This document shows positions 1-15,600 of a stretch of 64,000 nucleotides of DNA, in pieces. Source of the stretch: Daphnia pulex (Eukaryota > Arthropoda > Branchiopoda > Diplostraca > Daphniidae). Within the stretch, counting starts at the first letter, position 1, and every line of letters starts with the position of its first letter. The position numbers were made by a program, and so were the translations under genes. The notes beneath the pieces are model-generated. The model made no database searches. It worked only from the letters and a program-made list of their open reading frames with translations, and had not been told where the DNA came from. The stretch covers positions 2,728,001 through 2,792,000 of the forward strand of contig NC_060026.1 of assembly GCF_021134715.1 (NCBI RefSeq), in the 5' to 3' direction.

Positions 1-761
1 AGCAAAGATTTCCACAGATTCGTAAACTTTTGTACTGTTAATTTAGTTATTCTAAATCTGGTGTTTTGAGCTTTTTAGAATCTGGACATTTCCACTGTAC
101 AATTAATTTTTTTTTCGTTTTTTTTCTTTTTATAAATGTAGGTTATTGTTCATTGTAAATTATAGTAAGAGTAAAAATATAAATGTTCTGGATTTAAACC
201 AATTACGCAGTTCGCCAAGTCGTTAAATAAAACGAGCAGCCAAATGGTTTAATTAGACTCTGCTCCTCCTCCTTGACAGATGTCTAAATATATAGGGCAT
301 CATTCGTGTACTGCTGCTGGCTCAGTTTTATTTGACGGTATAATTTATTTCGGCGCAGAAAAGGAAAGGTGGTTCACCTGTTCTTTTCCAGTGTGTATTT
401 ATAATGCATTAACATCACATGTTGAAATTGACTCAAGTAAGGTGACGAATTCTATTTTTTGATAGGGAAAAGAGAAACTCCCGACCTCTTTGAATGTTTT
501 TAAGCGCTTTCCACAATCATCGTTGACCAAAGAAAAGTTTTAAACCCAGCGCAGTATTATATTCAGTCTATACGACGCCAATGCTGAAGGTTTCATTATG
601 TCCCATTCGTTAGTAACAATGTAGCACCATATTACCCGAGTGTGTTTGAATGCTTTACGACTTTGCCGCCTCTTTTACACGTATGTAGGTTATTATTTAA
701 TAAATCGCGCAATGTTGCAGCGTGCTGCCAGAAAAAAAGCTGTCAGAAAAAAAACAAAAAA
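1..761. other. Intergenic region and NIPP1 upstream sequence
   Basis: No coding exon is supportable here. The first 260 bases are AT-rich with several poly-T runs and an AATAAA-like motif near 226, so they could be the 3' end of a gene lying outside the window (inference). The last 150 bases precede the NIPP1 start and are presumed to hold its promoter and 5'UTR, but I see no clear TATA box. Confidence 0.4.
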
Positions 762-2267
762 ATGGCGAATCACTATGAGATTCCAAATTGGTATTTAAAC
801 GCTTTAATAGGAAATGTGTAACGTACTGAAATAACCCCGATTTCTTTTTCTGCAGGGCTGGTAAACCGACGACTGGACTTCACCTTGATGTGACCAAAGA
901 TGGTAAACTTATCCAGGTAACATGCGTTTGTTAATTGCCGGCTTTGTTGATGGTTTTTTTTACCGGCTTGTATTTGTTTTTGTTCTTCGTGTTTCTTACA
1001 GAAATTGATGATAGATCAGAAGAAATGCTACCTCTTTGGCCGGAATCCTCAAATGTGTGATTTTTGTATTGACCATGCATCCTGCTCCAGGGTATGTTGT
1101 ATCCTTCAAAATTATCACTTTGCATCTTTCGTTAATTTGTCGTCTGTCTTCATGATTCAAAGGTTCACTCTGCACTTGTGTGGCACAAGCATCTGAACCG
1201 TGCATTTCTTGTTGATCTGGGAAGCAGTAAGTTTATAACTTTGTCAAAAATTAATTGTTCATTGATCTAAATATTGTTTTCAAATATCCAGCCCATGGAA
1301 CCTATATTGGTACTATGAGGATTGAAAGTGAAAAGCCTACCCAACTGCCAGTCGACAGCACTTTTCATTTTGGTGCTTCAACTAGATATTACATTTTGAG
1401 AGAGCGACCACAAAATGCCCCCAGACCGATCTTGGAAGAACTAGAAGAAGAAGCCAAAAGTGTTCACCAGGATGGAGGGAAACTTGGGCTTCCAGAATCA
1501 GAAATGGAGTTGGATGTGAGAGCCTTTTTATATTCAACTTTTTATGAAAATTTCACAAATGTTTGCTTTATCTAGAATCTGACTGAATTCAACACAGCTC
1601 ATAATCGACGGATCTCAATGTTGGGTATTGCCGACGATGACGCAGGCAGCAGAATTGCCGCAGGCAAGAGAAAGAAGAGGTCGATCACTTTCAATGACGA
1701 AGAAGAAGTTATCAATCCGGAAGATATTGATCCGAATGTGGGAAGATTCCGCAATCTTGTTCACACTTCCCTCGTTATTCCTACTAAAGTAAATATTAAA
1801 TAGTCTTCTAAATTCTGTTAAGTGGTGATATTAATTGTAAGTTTTCTTTCGTGACATTATAGCGGATTAAAAGCGAAACTTTAGCCAGTGGAACGATGTC
1901 AAGAGAGAACCAGTTCCACCGTTCTTTGTCAGCCTCGTCTGGAGGAGAAGGGCTGTACGGAGGCCTACCCCCTGAGATGGGTGAATCATCCCAGTCTCAT
2001 TTAACATCTCAATCCGCGTCTTCTGGGCTCTTCTCTTCGACTTTAGCTTCAAAGTTGGGGCTTCCATTGATGCCTAACCCTGCCCCTGATGTCGATTTGT
2101 CCGCCCCAATGGAGCCAGCTGCCGCACCGGTCACTTCCCGGCTCAATGTCGAGTTTACACAACCTCCTGCGGTAGAGTCTGATCCTTCCTCCAACGGGCC
2201 CAAGAGAAAGAAATACGCCAAAGAAGCTTGGCCGGGTAAAAAGCCAGCACCCTCACTTCTTATGTAA
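762..2267 (+). CDS. PPP1R8: NIPP1, nuclear inhibitor of protein phosphatase 1 (PPP1R8)
   Basis: Nuclear regulatory subunit that targets and inhibits PP1 and, through its FHA domain, binds phosphorylated splicing and chromatin factors (family knowledge). Seven exons join in phase: 762-790, 856-916, 1002-1091, 1163-1226, 1292-1515, 1576-1788 and 1863-2267, giving 361 residues against about 351 in vertebrates. The start is the short first exon MANHYEIPNW, whose last codon is completed by the next exon and leads into the conserved AGKP segment. The FHA domain (about residues 30-110) shows YLFGRN, SCSRVH and THGTYIG. The PP1-docking RVxF motif is RSITF, followed by the conserved INPEDIDPNVGRFRN. 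The C-terminus YAKEAWPGKKPAPSLLM matches the family end. A polyadenylation signal AATAAA lies near 2327. Nothing is missing. Confidence 0.94.
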
Positions 2268-2758
2268 CGACAATTCACACCTCTACAACTTGTCATGTCA
2301 TCACGTATTTTCCTCCTTTTTTTTTAAATAAAAGAAATTAACAAAAAACAACAACGAGATTTGAAATGATCGGCGACGTTGTAGGGATTCCTTGGAGAGA
2401 GTCATCGAAGGTGGTGGTCCTTTAGCCTGTTAAAAATTTTGACGCACGAGACTAATGTACTTTTAGGGATTCCACTGCTGCTGCTGCTGCTGACCGGATA
2501 TAAGGGGAAGTCGGAGCCTACCCACGCCCTGGATTGCCTCTGTAATCAGCATGGGTCCATCGGCGACTGACGTTGATTTGCGGGTCTGGTTATTAGTGAA
2601 CTTTGGTGTCTGAACTATTTCTCCCAATTGCTGCCGTACAGAATCCGATCGTGTGAAATCCACAAAGAGGTGAGTCTCTTCTGAAAAAAAAAAAAATCAC
2701 ATCCAGCGGATTGAATAGTTTACACGCGCCGGAATTTGAGCCACTGACGTGTCCGAAA
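2268..2758 (+). other. NIPP1 3'UTR and leader of the SLC22 gene
   Basis: Contains the NIPP1 polyadenylation signal near 2327, a short CTG run near 2475-2490, and a donor-like GTGAGT near 2670 followed by a poly-A tract and a CAG acceptor-like site at about 2706. The last part is probably untranslated leader of the transporter gene. No TATA box was seen. Confidence 0.4.
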
Positions 2759-5305
2759 ATGGACGAGAAGAAAAGTTGGGATTTCGATGACCTACTGCCC
2801 TTTGTAGGCGAATTTGGACGGTACCAGAAGTTGCTTGTGTGGCTGGTTTGCCTTCCGGCATGCATTCCTTGCGGATTTCACGCTTTTAATCAGCTCTTTA
2901 TGGCCAACGTTCCCGACCACTGGTGCAAAAGTCCGCCGGATGTGGATTCCCAAAACTGGAATTCCAGCGAATGGAAGATGACCAACATTCCTTACACGGT
3001 AATTACGTTAATTGAGTGAATTTACGAAGTGTTTAATCAATTTTGGGATTGACAGGTAAATGATGGAGTAATGGAGTTCAGCAAATGCACCATGTACAAT
3101 TTTACGGAATCGGCCGACGGCAATAACGTTACCGAGTGCCTGTACGGATGGGAATTTGACAAGTCCATCATTTCTTCGTCGATTGTCATTGACGTAATGA
3201 TTTTTATTTCCCCCCTACATTTTCTTTAAAATAATTAAATTTGCTTTTTCAGTTTGAACTAGTTTGCACTCGTAATCTTTACCCGACGATTGGACTTTCA
3301 CTGTTAAACGTCGGAGGCATCATTGGCGTTTACATTTTTGGTGTTATTAGCGACAGGTAATTGGAATAGATTACGTAAATCAAGTTTAACCTCATTCGAA
3401 ACTTTTTTAATTTCTCAAGGGTTGGAAGAAAGACGTCGTTCTTTCTTTGTCTGAGTGTCGAACTCGCCGGTGGAATACTCACAGCACTTGCTCCTAATTT
3501 TTGGCTTTGGGCCGCTTGCCGGTTTATGGTTGGAATTACAATTCCGGCCATCTATCAAATTCCATTCATCATAGGTATACGAATACAGTAGCAGTATGGC
3601 TGGTTTGCGTATCTAGGACACTCTAAGGATTCGTAATCTTAATCCAATTGTTGTTTCAATGACGTCTTTATAGCCTTGGAACTAGTCGGCCCTACCTATC
3701 GGACCTTTATCACCGTCATGACCTGTCTATTCTACACGATGGGTATGTTACTCCTGTCTGGAGTAGCTTATGTTGTCCGAGACTGGACCCATCTCTGCTA
3801 CGCAACTACCCTTCCGTTTCTCGTCTTTTTCATCTATCTCGTGTAAATTCACAAAAATTGCACAATGAAAATCGCTGCGTCATATTTGATAATGATGTAA
3901 TTTTTTAGATATCTGCCAGAATCTCCTCGATGGTTAATGTCACAAGGTCGTTTTGCCGAAGTGAAAGCTATAATGAAGACCTGCGCCAAGATTAATGGCA
4001 AGGAATTTCCCGAGCATTTGTTACCACAACTGGAAGTAATCAAAGTTGATTTCTTTAGCCCTCAAATCTAATAACAAAAGTGATGCAATTCACCACAAGA
4101 CTTTCTTGCTTTACAGAGAAAAATGACCGAAAACCGCAATTCGAGTTTGACACGAAAAACGGCCCCAAAAGAACCCCACAAGGTCGTAGGCGTGACCAGT
4201 TTGTTCCGCACTCCGAATATGCGGCTTAAAACTATACTCATCACTTTCAATTGGTATCAACGTTATTCGTCTTAAAGGATTTCTAGTTTCTGAAACTTTC
4301 ATTTTAATATTTCAGGTTCGCCAACAATACGGTTTATGTTGGGTTGAGTTATTACGGACCAGTGATGGGTAGCGATGAATACTTTTCCTTCTTTCTCTCC
4401 GGATTGGTGGAGATCCCTGGCTATCTCTTCTGTTGGGCCGTCATGGATCGCTGGGGGAGACGTTGGCCGCTCTGCATGCTAATGGTTGTTGGCGGACTCT
4501 TTTGCGTTGCCACTGTCTTGATGCCGGCGGGTCTGTGTCCATTTACTAGTAGCTGGGAAAATAATATTGTAACTTTGAAATAATTATTTACTTTTACAGA
4601 AGCTGTTAACGAGACATTAATCCTTTATTTGATCGCAAAATTCGCTATCGCCGCAAGTTTTCTCATTCTGTATCCTTTTGCTGGAGAACTCTATCCGACC
4701 GAGGTTCGTGGCATCGGTATCGGCTTCACCGCTTATCTGGGGGGTCTCGGTTTAGCCGTCATTCCATTCGTCAATTATTTAGTAATTTTCTAAAATAATT
4801 TCTTTTCGATGGATACAATGAATTTAATCCATTTGAAATTTTAATTAGGGTTCGGAAATGCTAGTTTTACCTTTAGTTGTCATGGGCATCATCTCGGCTA
4901 TCGGAGGTGTAGTAGGATTACGCCTTCCGGAGACTCTACACAAGAAGTTACCGCAAACGATGGAAGAGGGCGAGGAGTTTGGCAAGGATTTCGGTATGAG
5001 AGATTGCCTACAATGCATCCCTGACAAGTATTTTCAATGAAGCTCTCGTTTAAAATGTGTGTGTGTGTGTAAACCAACAGTATTATTTTCCATCCAATAA
5101 AAGGGCTGACGAGTCAATTGAAATGCATGAAATGTCGGGACCCGTCGACAATGAAGAGACGCCTCTTCGAGTGGAGAACACTACCCCTTTGTCGACACCC
5201 CTGGCGAATCGAAAATCAATGCGCAAGCTTCTAGTCCACCGAATGAGCTCGCTAGAGCTACCAGTCGACAAATCCGGATTAGTTAAATTACATTATTGGT
5301 ATTAA
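2759..5305 (+). CDS. SLC22-type organic cation/carnitine transporter-like MFS protein
   Basis: Twelve-helix plasma-membrane carrier of the SLC22 family (Orct/carnitine-like); the substrate cannot be read from sequence. Eleven exons join in phase: 2759-2998, 3056-3193, 3253-3356, 3420-3574, 3674-3842, 3909-4035, 4117-4253, 4316-4530, 4600-4781, 4849-5027 and 5104-5305, giving about 615 residues. The N-terminus FGRYQKLLVWL and the extracellular loop after TM1 with N-glycosylation sites (NSS, NFT, NVT) are typical. The MFS loop signature is SDRVGRKTS, the mid-protein SLC22 hallmark is YLPESPRWLM, and later motifs are DRWGRRWP, GELYPTEVRG and LRLPETL. The C-terminal tail is hydrophilic. The start is the first in-frame ATG (MDEKKSWDFDDLLPFVGEFG), because upstream in-frame codons lack ATG. 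Only 90 bp separate its stop from the stop of the convergent AARSD1 gene. Confidence 0.88.
5056..5071 (+). repeat. (GT)n in an SLC22 intron
   Basis: Short GT dinucleotide run inside the last intron of the transporter gene (5028-5103). Confidence 0.6.
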
Positions 5306-5395
5306 CTCGTTTCGTCTGTATTCACATCACTCTTATTGCCAGGCTTTGAAAGGTTCAAGTACAAAATTGAGTTAATTGCACCGATGTCTTGTTTC

Positions 5396-7232
5396 TCACT
5401 GGAAGTAATCACGAAGGATCGTTTCCGCCTCTTGCCGTGCTGATGGATTGAGTTGCGTAACCTTGGCTTGAAATCTTTTACCCTTGCCGGCGCCTTTTCC
5501 GGCTAAACAACTGCAAATTCTAAAACCAAATATTTGCGAGTTAGTTTTAAAAAGTTTGTTCCGATAAGGAGATCTCTGTCGCAATGGAACGTACTTTGGA
5601 CCAAGAGAGCTGACCACATCCTCTTGACCAATAAGAGTCATTTGCCCGTTGTTATCTTCTCCCACAGTAATAAGTAATGTGATGTCCTAAAGAGAGAATA
5701 TTAAAAAGAAAATTTTAATGTTAAATAAGGACAATTAAAAACTAATAATCTAGATACCTCAGAAGCCAGTTCTGAAATTAGAGCACTTGCATAATCGGCA
5801 TCGCCGTCTTTGCGGTGAACAATCGAAAATTTCGGTTTCTCGGTTTTAATTTTCTCTGCCTGATTGACAGCTAATTCTTTCATCAAAGTTTGCAAAGTCT
5901 TAAAAGAAAAGAAAATTTTTAAATTAATCTACAGTCGATTAGGATACGGAGAAGTTCAAAAGTTGTTTTACCTTTTGTGATAACTTTACTGAGGCTTGTA
6001 ATTTATTAGCTAAATCGACATGATCTTCAGGTCCGTTTCTGAAACGAGCAAATGAGTTAATCACTTGTCATTTCAACAATTATTTTAAGCATTTCATACT
6101 TCAGAATTTTAGTCAACTGGCGCTCCCTGTCAAGTGAACGATTGATGTAATCTAGCACTCGATTTCCACTTATAAAGAAGAGGTTGGTCTTATTTTTTTT
6201 ACCCTTTTCAGCATAAAGCAGCTTTATGAACTAAATGAAGTATTTTAATCGATGGTTAATTATTGCTTGTACTATTGGGGGTAGTAAACTGCGTACAATA
6301 CCTGTAAATGACTAAGGTTGGAAACGTGAGTTCCACAACACATGTTGCTGTCTACACCTAAAATAGTTACGACGCGAACAGGACCAACGTGGTCATCGGG
6401 AAGACCTCTAGAACGGACCTACGAACCCAATATGGTTTTCTTTAATTTAACTTTAATGTCAATTAAAGTAAAATTCTTACTTGGTCGGGTATCGCATCTC
6501 CTTCGTATACTTTTACTTCCACAGAGACAGCTTCCCTGATTTTCTCATTCACTTGGCTTTCAATGGTTTTTAGTTGGGCATCAGTCAGATTTACAGTATC
6601 TTGTAATTTAATATTAAGTGTCAATCAATGATGCTACAGAAAATTCTGAACACAAAGTTAAGAAGGAAAAATTTACCTAATTCAATATGGGAAACAGATT
6701 CCCCAAGCCACCAAGATGTTGTTTTGAAACCAAATGAAGCATCAGCAATTGCAGTGATTAGATGCTGCCCAGAGTGTTGCTGCATATGATCCCACCTTCT
6801 CTCCCAATCAATGACACCTGTAGCTAGAGTCCCAACATCCAGGCTGTCTTGTAAAAAATGGATGGCATCCTTCCCTCTTCTTTTGACTTGAAAGACAGGG
6901 ATTCCGTTCAAGAAGCCTCTGTCATCAGGCTTTTGACATTTGAATTTTTAAAACCAATTCTATATGAGGATGTGTAATTTAACGTAAAAATTACCTGGCC
7001 TCCACCTTCAGGAAAAAAAACGGTATCTTCCAATAAGACTTCAAATGCTTGTACTTTCTCCTTTTTCCCCTGGACGAGCCTCTCGATCTGACACGGCGAA
7101 CAAGAGACGACTTTGCTCGTAAACTACGAAACACCATACTGATCATTAATAGGATAAGAAAATACAAATACCAAAAAGGAAAATTTATTGAACCTCTTTC
7201 TTGTACGGTGATTTTTGACATTCAAAGACCAT
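5396..7232 (-). CDS. AARSD1: AARSD1, alanyl-tRNA editing protein (AlaX-type)
   Basis: Trans-editing enzyme that hydrolyses mischarged Ser-tRNA(Ala) in the cytosol (family knowledge). Ten exons, in transcription order 7194-7232, 6995-7123, 6677-6929, 6481-6599, 6302-6418, 6100-6230, 5972-6038, 5758-5898, 5595-5686 and 5396-5519, give 403 residues against about 412 in human. The first exon is only 39 nt (MVFECQKSPYKKE) and matches the family N-terminus; it is spliced to FTSKVVSC. The segment before the zinc site is LLEDTVFFPEGGGQPDDRG. Zinc ligands are visible as HSGQH (about residues 108/112) and CCGTH (about 207/211). The C-terminus carries the AlaX-L signature AGKGAGKGKRFQAK. The gene starts head-to-head with Su(dx), 663 bp away. 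A decoy ATG at about 7136 starts a different frame and should not be used. Confidence 0.94.
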
Positions 7233-7895
7233 CGTAGACTTTTGGCAAATTTTGCACTGTTGTTATTTTTTTTTTCTTTCTAGCAGACAAAAATACAATC
7301 CATCTGTTGGCAATATTTACAACTTTGAAGAAAACACTAAGAGAAGAAATTGGCAACAGTGTTTTAAGCCAAGAAAAAATGGTGACTTATTGCAAAGACT
7401 TGTAGTCTTGTACTTGTGTTTTGTGTGTTTGCTATAATTGCAGCTATAATTTTATCTCGTTCAACGGGAAATACCACCAGAGTTTCTAATCTTTATACTG
7501 CCTGCTTGTATTTCGGTTTATTGACATTTTAAAGAGATAATTTTACTTTCGCGCTAATACTCAACTGAGCCCTGTAGGTGTATTTTTTTGCTGTTTTCAC
7601 TTCACAGTGACATTTTTCTAAAGTCCTAAAGCCTGGTTGTTATAAAGATTATAAATTAATTTCAACACCGAAACATCATTCATGTTCCATGTAGCAGTGT
7701 GGATGCAGGTTAGTGGTTTGCATAGCAAAATCTTTATCAGTGATGACGTCAAAAATCAGTACTCATCTTATCTCTTAAATTTTTTACAGGTTCCTGTTCT
7801 GATTATGGGCTTTGATAGTATTGAAAACACCAGATCAGTTTAGTATCTGGTGTAGTTCTGAACTACAGCAACGTCCAAGGTCTGACCTCCATGAA
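7233..7895. promoter_or_regulatory. Divergent promoter region between AARSD1 and Su(dx)
   Basis: A 663-bp gap separates the divergent start codons of AARSD1 (minus) and Su(dx) (plus). It contains a likely Su(dx) 5'UTR exon boundary, a pyrimidine-rich acceptor ending TTTTTTACAG at about 7790. No TATA box was recognised on either side. A shared bidirectional promoter is an inference from spacing. Confidence 0.4.
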
Positions 7896-11939
<4,044 letters not shown>

Positions 11940-12640
11940 TAAAACAAATATCAGAAAATGAAATCGTATGGTAGCGAAATGTTTCGAGTGGGGAGATAGG
12001 CTGACCTTTATCCTTACAGAAAAATAAAAAAACTGTACAATAGATTGTGCATAATTAGGCCACTACTATTCTTTGTTTCACACATTAGTACCTTTCTACC
12101 TACTGCCCCTCTATATCTCCCCCCAACCCGATCCTCCCTTTATACTATAAAATATTTCTCCCATCTTCTTCTTCTCCTTATAATATATCGTGTCGACGTC
12201 GGCCTATCTCTTGTTAAAAAAAAAATAATTGAACGACGTTACTTTCGACGCGAATGTGAGAATCGTGTGAGTGTCTGTGTGTTTTGACAATAATATGTTG
12301 ATTGTTTACGTACTAAAAAGTGAGCAATCCCCCCCCCCTTAGATTTAAAACGAAAAGAAAAAAACCCAACAAAACCAACAAAAAAAAATCGATAGAGTTT
12401 ATTATTAACTTTTTTTTTTGTTCTTTGTGGGAGCGAGGGTGTGTGTGTTATTTCACGCGTTTCCGTCATGTATAACCCCCAACCGCCGAGGCGACGCTGG
12501 ACGTGTTTTTTGTCCGTTCAATTTTTCTATCATTCTGAATGATGTACTATTTCTGTTGATTTTTTTTTTTTTTTTTGCATACCGCACTGGATGAAATAAA
12601 AATAAACTTCTACTATAAGCGAAATAAAAGAATTGAGTTG
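11940..12640 (+). other. Su(dx) 3'UTR
   Basis: AT-rich non-coding tail directly after the Su(dx) stop. AATAAA motifs occur near 12023 and 12595, giving short and long 3'UTR options. A (GT) stretch and homopolymer A, C and T runs are present. The end point is estimated from the second AATAAA. Confidence 0.5.
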
Positions 12641-15600
12641 TTGAGTTCATTGACGTTAGGTGGCGTTGAATTGAAAAGTGAAATTTTCCCGCCAGATGGA
12701 CTGGGAAAGATTCGTCTGCATCGTTTGGCAGCAGGCGTGAGTATATTTTCGCGCTGATATTGGTCTAGGATGCGTGTCTGATTCGAGATCAACCAGTTTA
12801 CAGATTCCTGCCCCCATGTTATTAGAAGATTTGAAATATCCCTTAACGGCCCCGTTTCATCTACGCAGCCACCGCCTGTAGCGAGAGCAACACGTAAGTC
12901 GATTCATCTTCTTTCTTATAAACTGGCCATAGTTGAGTTATCATTAGGCTGCATCACGCGATCTATTTCACATGCAACTCTTGCTTGAAAACAAAAACAA
13001 ACCTCCATGACACAGTGGGTCTTCAATTTGGACCGACTAAATGATTTGGAAGGACTTTTGAATGCTACCACTCTCTTCGCAGGAAAGCCCAAGGTTTTTT
13101 GTTCTTCAAATATTGAATCACATTTCAAACATTACATTGACTGACCGAGTCCCACATGAGTATTTGATCAGCCCTGATTCGAAAGTAGTTGCCCACAGGT
13201 TCCCATGGAGCAGGAGTGCAGTGCAGCATAGCAGTCCAGGCTTCGTAATTTATTTAGAAGGTCTGCGAAACAGATATTTCAACCCCCCAACAGAAGTAAA
13301 GAGGGGAATGGATCAATTTTAAGCAAATATAAAGCACGCTCACGCGGGAGGGGTCGATCGATTGGTTTCCAGGGAGAGAGAGAAAGAGAATGAAGAGCAG
13401 GAGAGAGAGAGAGAAAACTGGAGAGAAGTTTTGGACGGATAGAGGGGCTGTGCGTTTAGAACGCTTGAGGGGAATGAAAACTTTGGGGTTTTGAATTTGC
13501 TTTTGAAATTCAGTTCCTTCTTGCGCATCGTCCATGCTGTGGAGCAGAAGGACGACGATGTGGTGGGTCCTGCAAGTCGCAACTTTTTTTAGCCCAAACA
13601 CTGAAACTGCTCGGCCCCAGAGTTTTGAAACATTGAGCATATATATTCAATCAAAACCTTTAGGGTAGAGCAAGAGAGAGATTATTGATTTATTTTTTCT
13701 TCCCCCCTATTCTTTCTTCGAAAACACTCTGCTCTGTGTGTGTGTGTGTGTGTCTGACGCACTTGTTTGAGTCGATGAAACTTTCATGAATAGAGAGCAG
13801 ATTGGATTGGTTCAGCAGCACAGGACCCCCACCACCACCCATCTCTTTACAGTTTCGTTTGAAGTTTCCCAAAAGGGTGGTGGGTGGGAGGTAGAAAAGG
13901 GGATTAAATAAAAAAAGACACACAGAGCTCTCCGCTCAGAATAGGCAATGCAATTCATTAATGTGAAATTAGTCTGATGGGATTCTGTTGTTCTGTTTCA
14001 TAACCAGCCTCAACCATCTCTCTCCTATTTTCAGCTTCGATTTTTTAAAAATTATTTTGGTAAAAGTTTCGTCTGCTCTTGTCAGAAGATTTTTCCTTTT
14101 TCTTGATTGTCGTTCTGCATTTTTTAAATGCCATTTTTCTCCCCTTTAAATCAGCTGTTAATCAGCACTGCTTTTCATTGCGGATGACGGGACTTTAATT
14201 GGAATTAGCAGCTTTGAAAAGGAGGGGGGATTGGCGGTTTAATAAAGATTCGGGTTACATCACGTCTCCCCCCGTTCCTTTTGAAGTTTTGTATAAAACA
14301 TTTGAAAAATTTAACAGCAATCTTCTTTGCCAAAGATTGGATATAGAGGGCGAGTAGCAGGAGCATCTCTTGTTTTCTATCTGTGTGACATGAAGAAGAA
14401 TGGCATCGATATTCTAATCAAGTCCCCCTTGGCCAACGGGGGATATTATACCGAGCTCCAGCAGCCCCAAAAGGATAACAAAATGCAATTCCGACTATCT
14501 CCCAACGATCCCTTAACCATTGAATCATTCTCTATATATTCCAAACCAGACTGTGTCTCTCTTAGCTAGCTAGCTATATAGCTGTGTGTGTGTGTGCGCA
14601 ATGTATAGTACCGTCATTATACATGGGTGGGAAAAAGAAGCGATCGATAGCCGGGGTAGTAGTAGATGTAGTATTCCTCCCCATCTTCTTCTATATGTAT
14701 ATATAGTTTCCTTGCCCTTTCTAATATTGATTGCGAGTTGTACAAGGCAACTTAAAGCTCTTTGATCTAGCTCTCCTTTTTGATTTTATTTTTGATTTCC
14801 TTCTCCCCTTTTTTTACTGTGTAATTCAATCGAATTTGAGTGCATCTTCTGGCAAACTCGTTTCGAAAAGGAAATGTGTTTTGACGTTTATCTCTAGCAG
14901 ACGAAAAAATAAAGAAAGAAGGTTGTTGTTGTTGTTGTTGAGGGGCGGTCGTTTGAAACATGACGAATGGAAAAGAAAAAACAAAAATTATTATTTTCCA
15001 GTGAGGTCGTGACGTACCGTTTGTGTGTGTGACGGTGGTGGGAGAATGTCGCATCATAGTTGTTGTCGATGTTGTTGTTGTTGTATCCGTTTTCATTAAA
15101 AACGATTGGAATGTGTAGCGTGACTGGGTTTGGAGGAGGAAGAGGTTGCTGGACCCGCTGGGTGGAATGTTTAACTGGCGTACATGATGGGGTTACTGTT
15201 AAAACGTTCGGGAGAAGAAGTGGGAGGAGCTAGACTGGTAGAAAAAGAAGAAAAAAAAAGAGTTCTGACCCCGTGAGCCATTTGACCCTTAAACAAAACC
15301 TTTTTTGGGGCCATGGTGGAATGGTGGTAAGAAGAGGAGGAAGAAGAAAAACACACACAATTTTGTTTTTTTCTTCTTCTTTTGACTTGTTTTCCGTTTC
15401 TTCTTTCATTCTCTTCTTCTTCTTCTTCTGTAGCTTCCAGCGTCATCCGGGCAACAGGTGGTCCAGCACAGATGTGCAGCTCTCTACCACCACAACTACC
15501 CCCCATCTTCAAAAATGGGGGGGTGATGATGATGATGGGGGGTGACTTTTTTTTTCCAGAAGGTAAAAGAAAAAAAAAAAGATAATTGAAAGTTAAAAAA

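Noticed and set aside
7049-7237. Plus-strand open frame over the AARSD1 5' end
   Set aside because: Antisense of AARSD1 exons 1-2, whose conserved reading frame is unambiguous.
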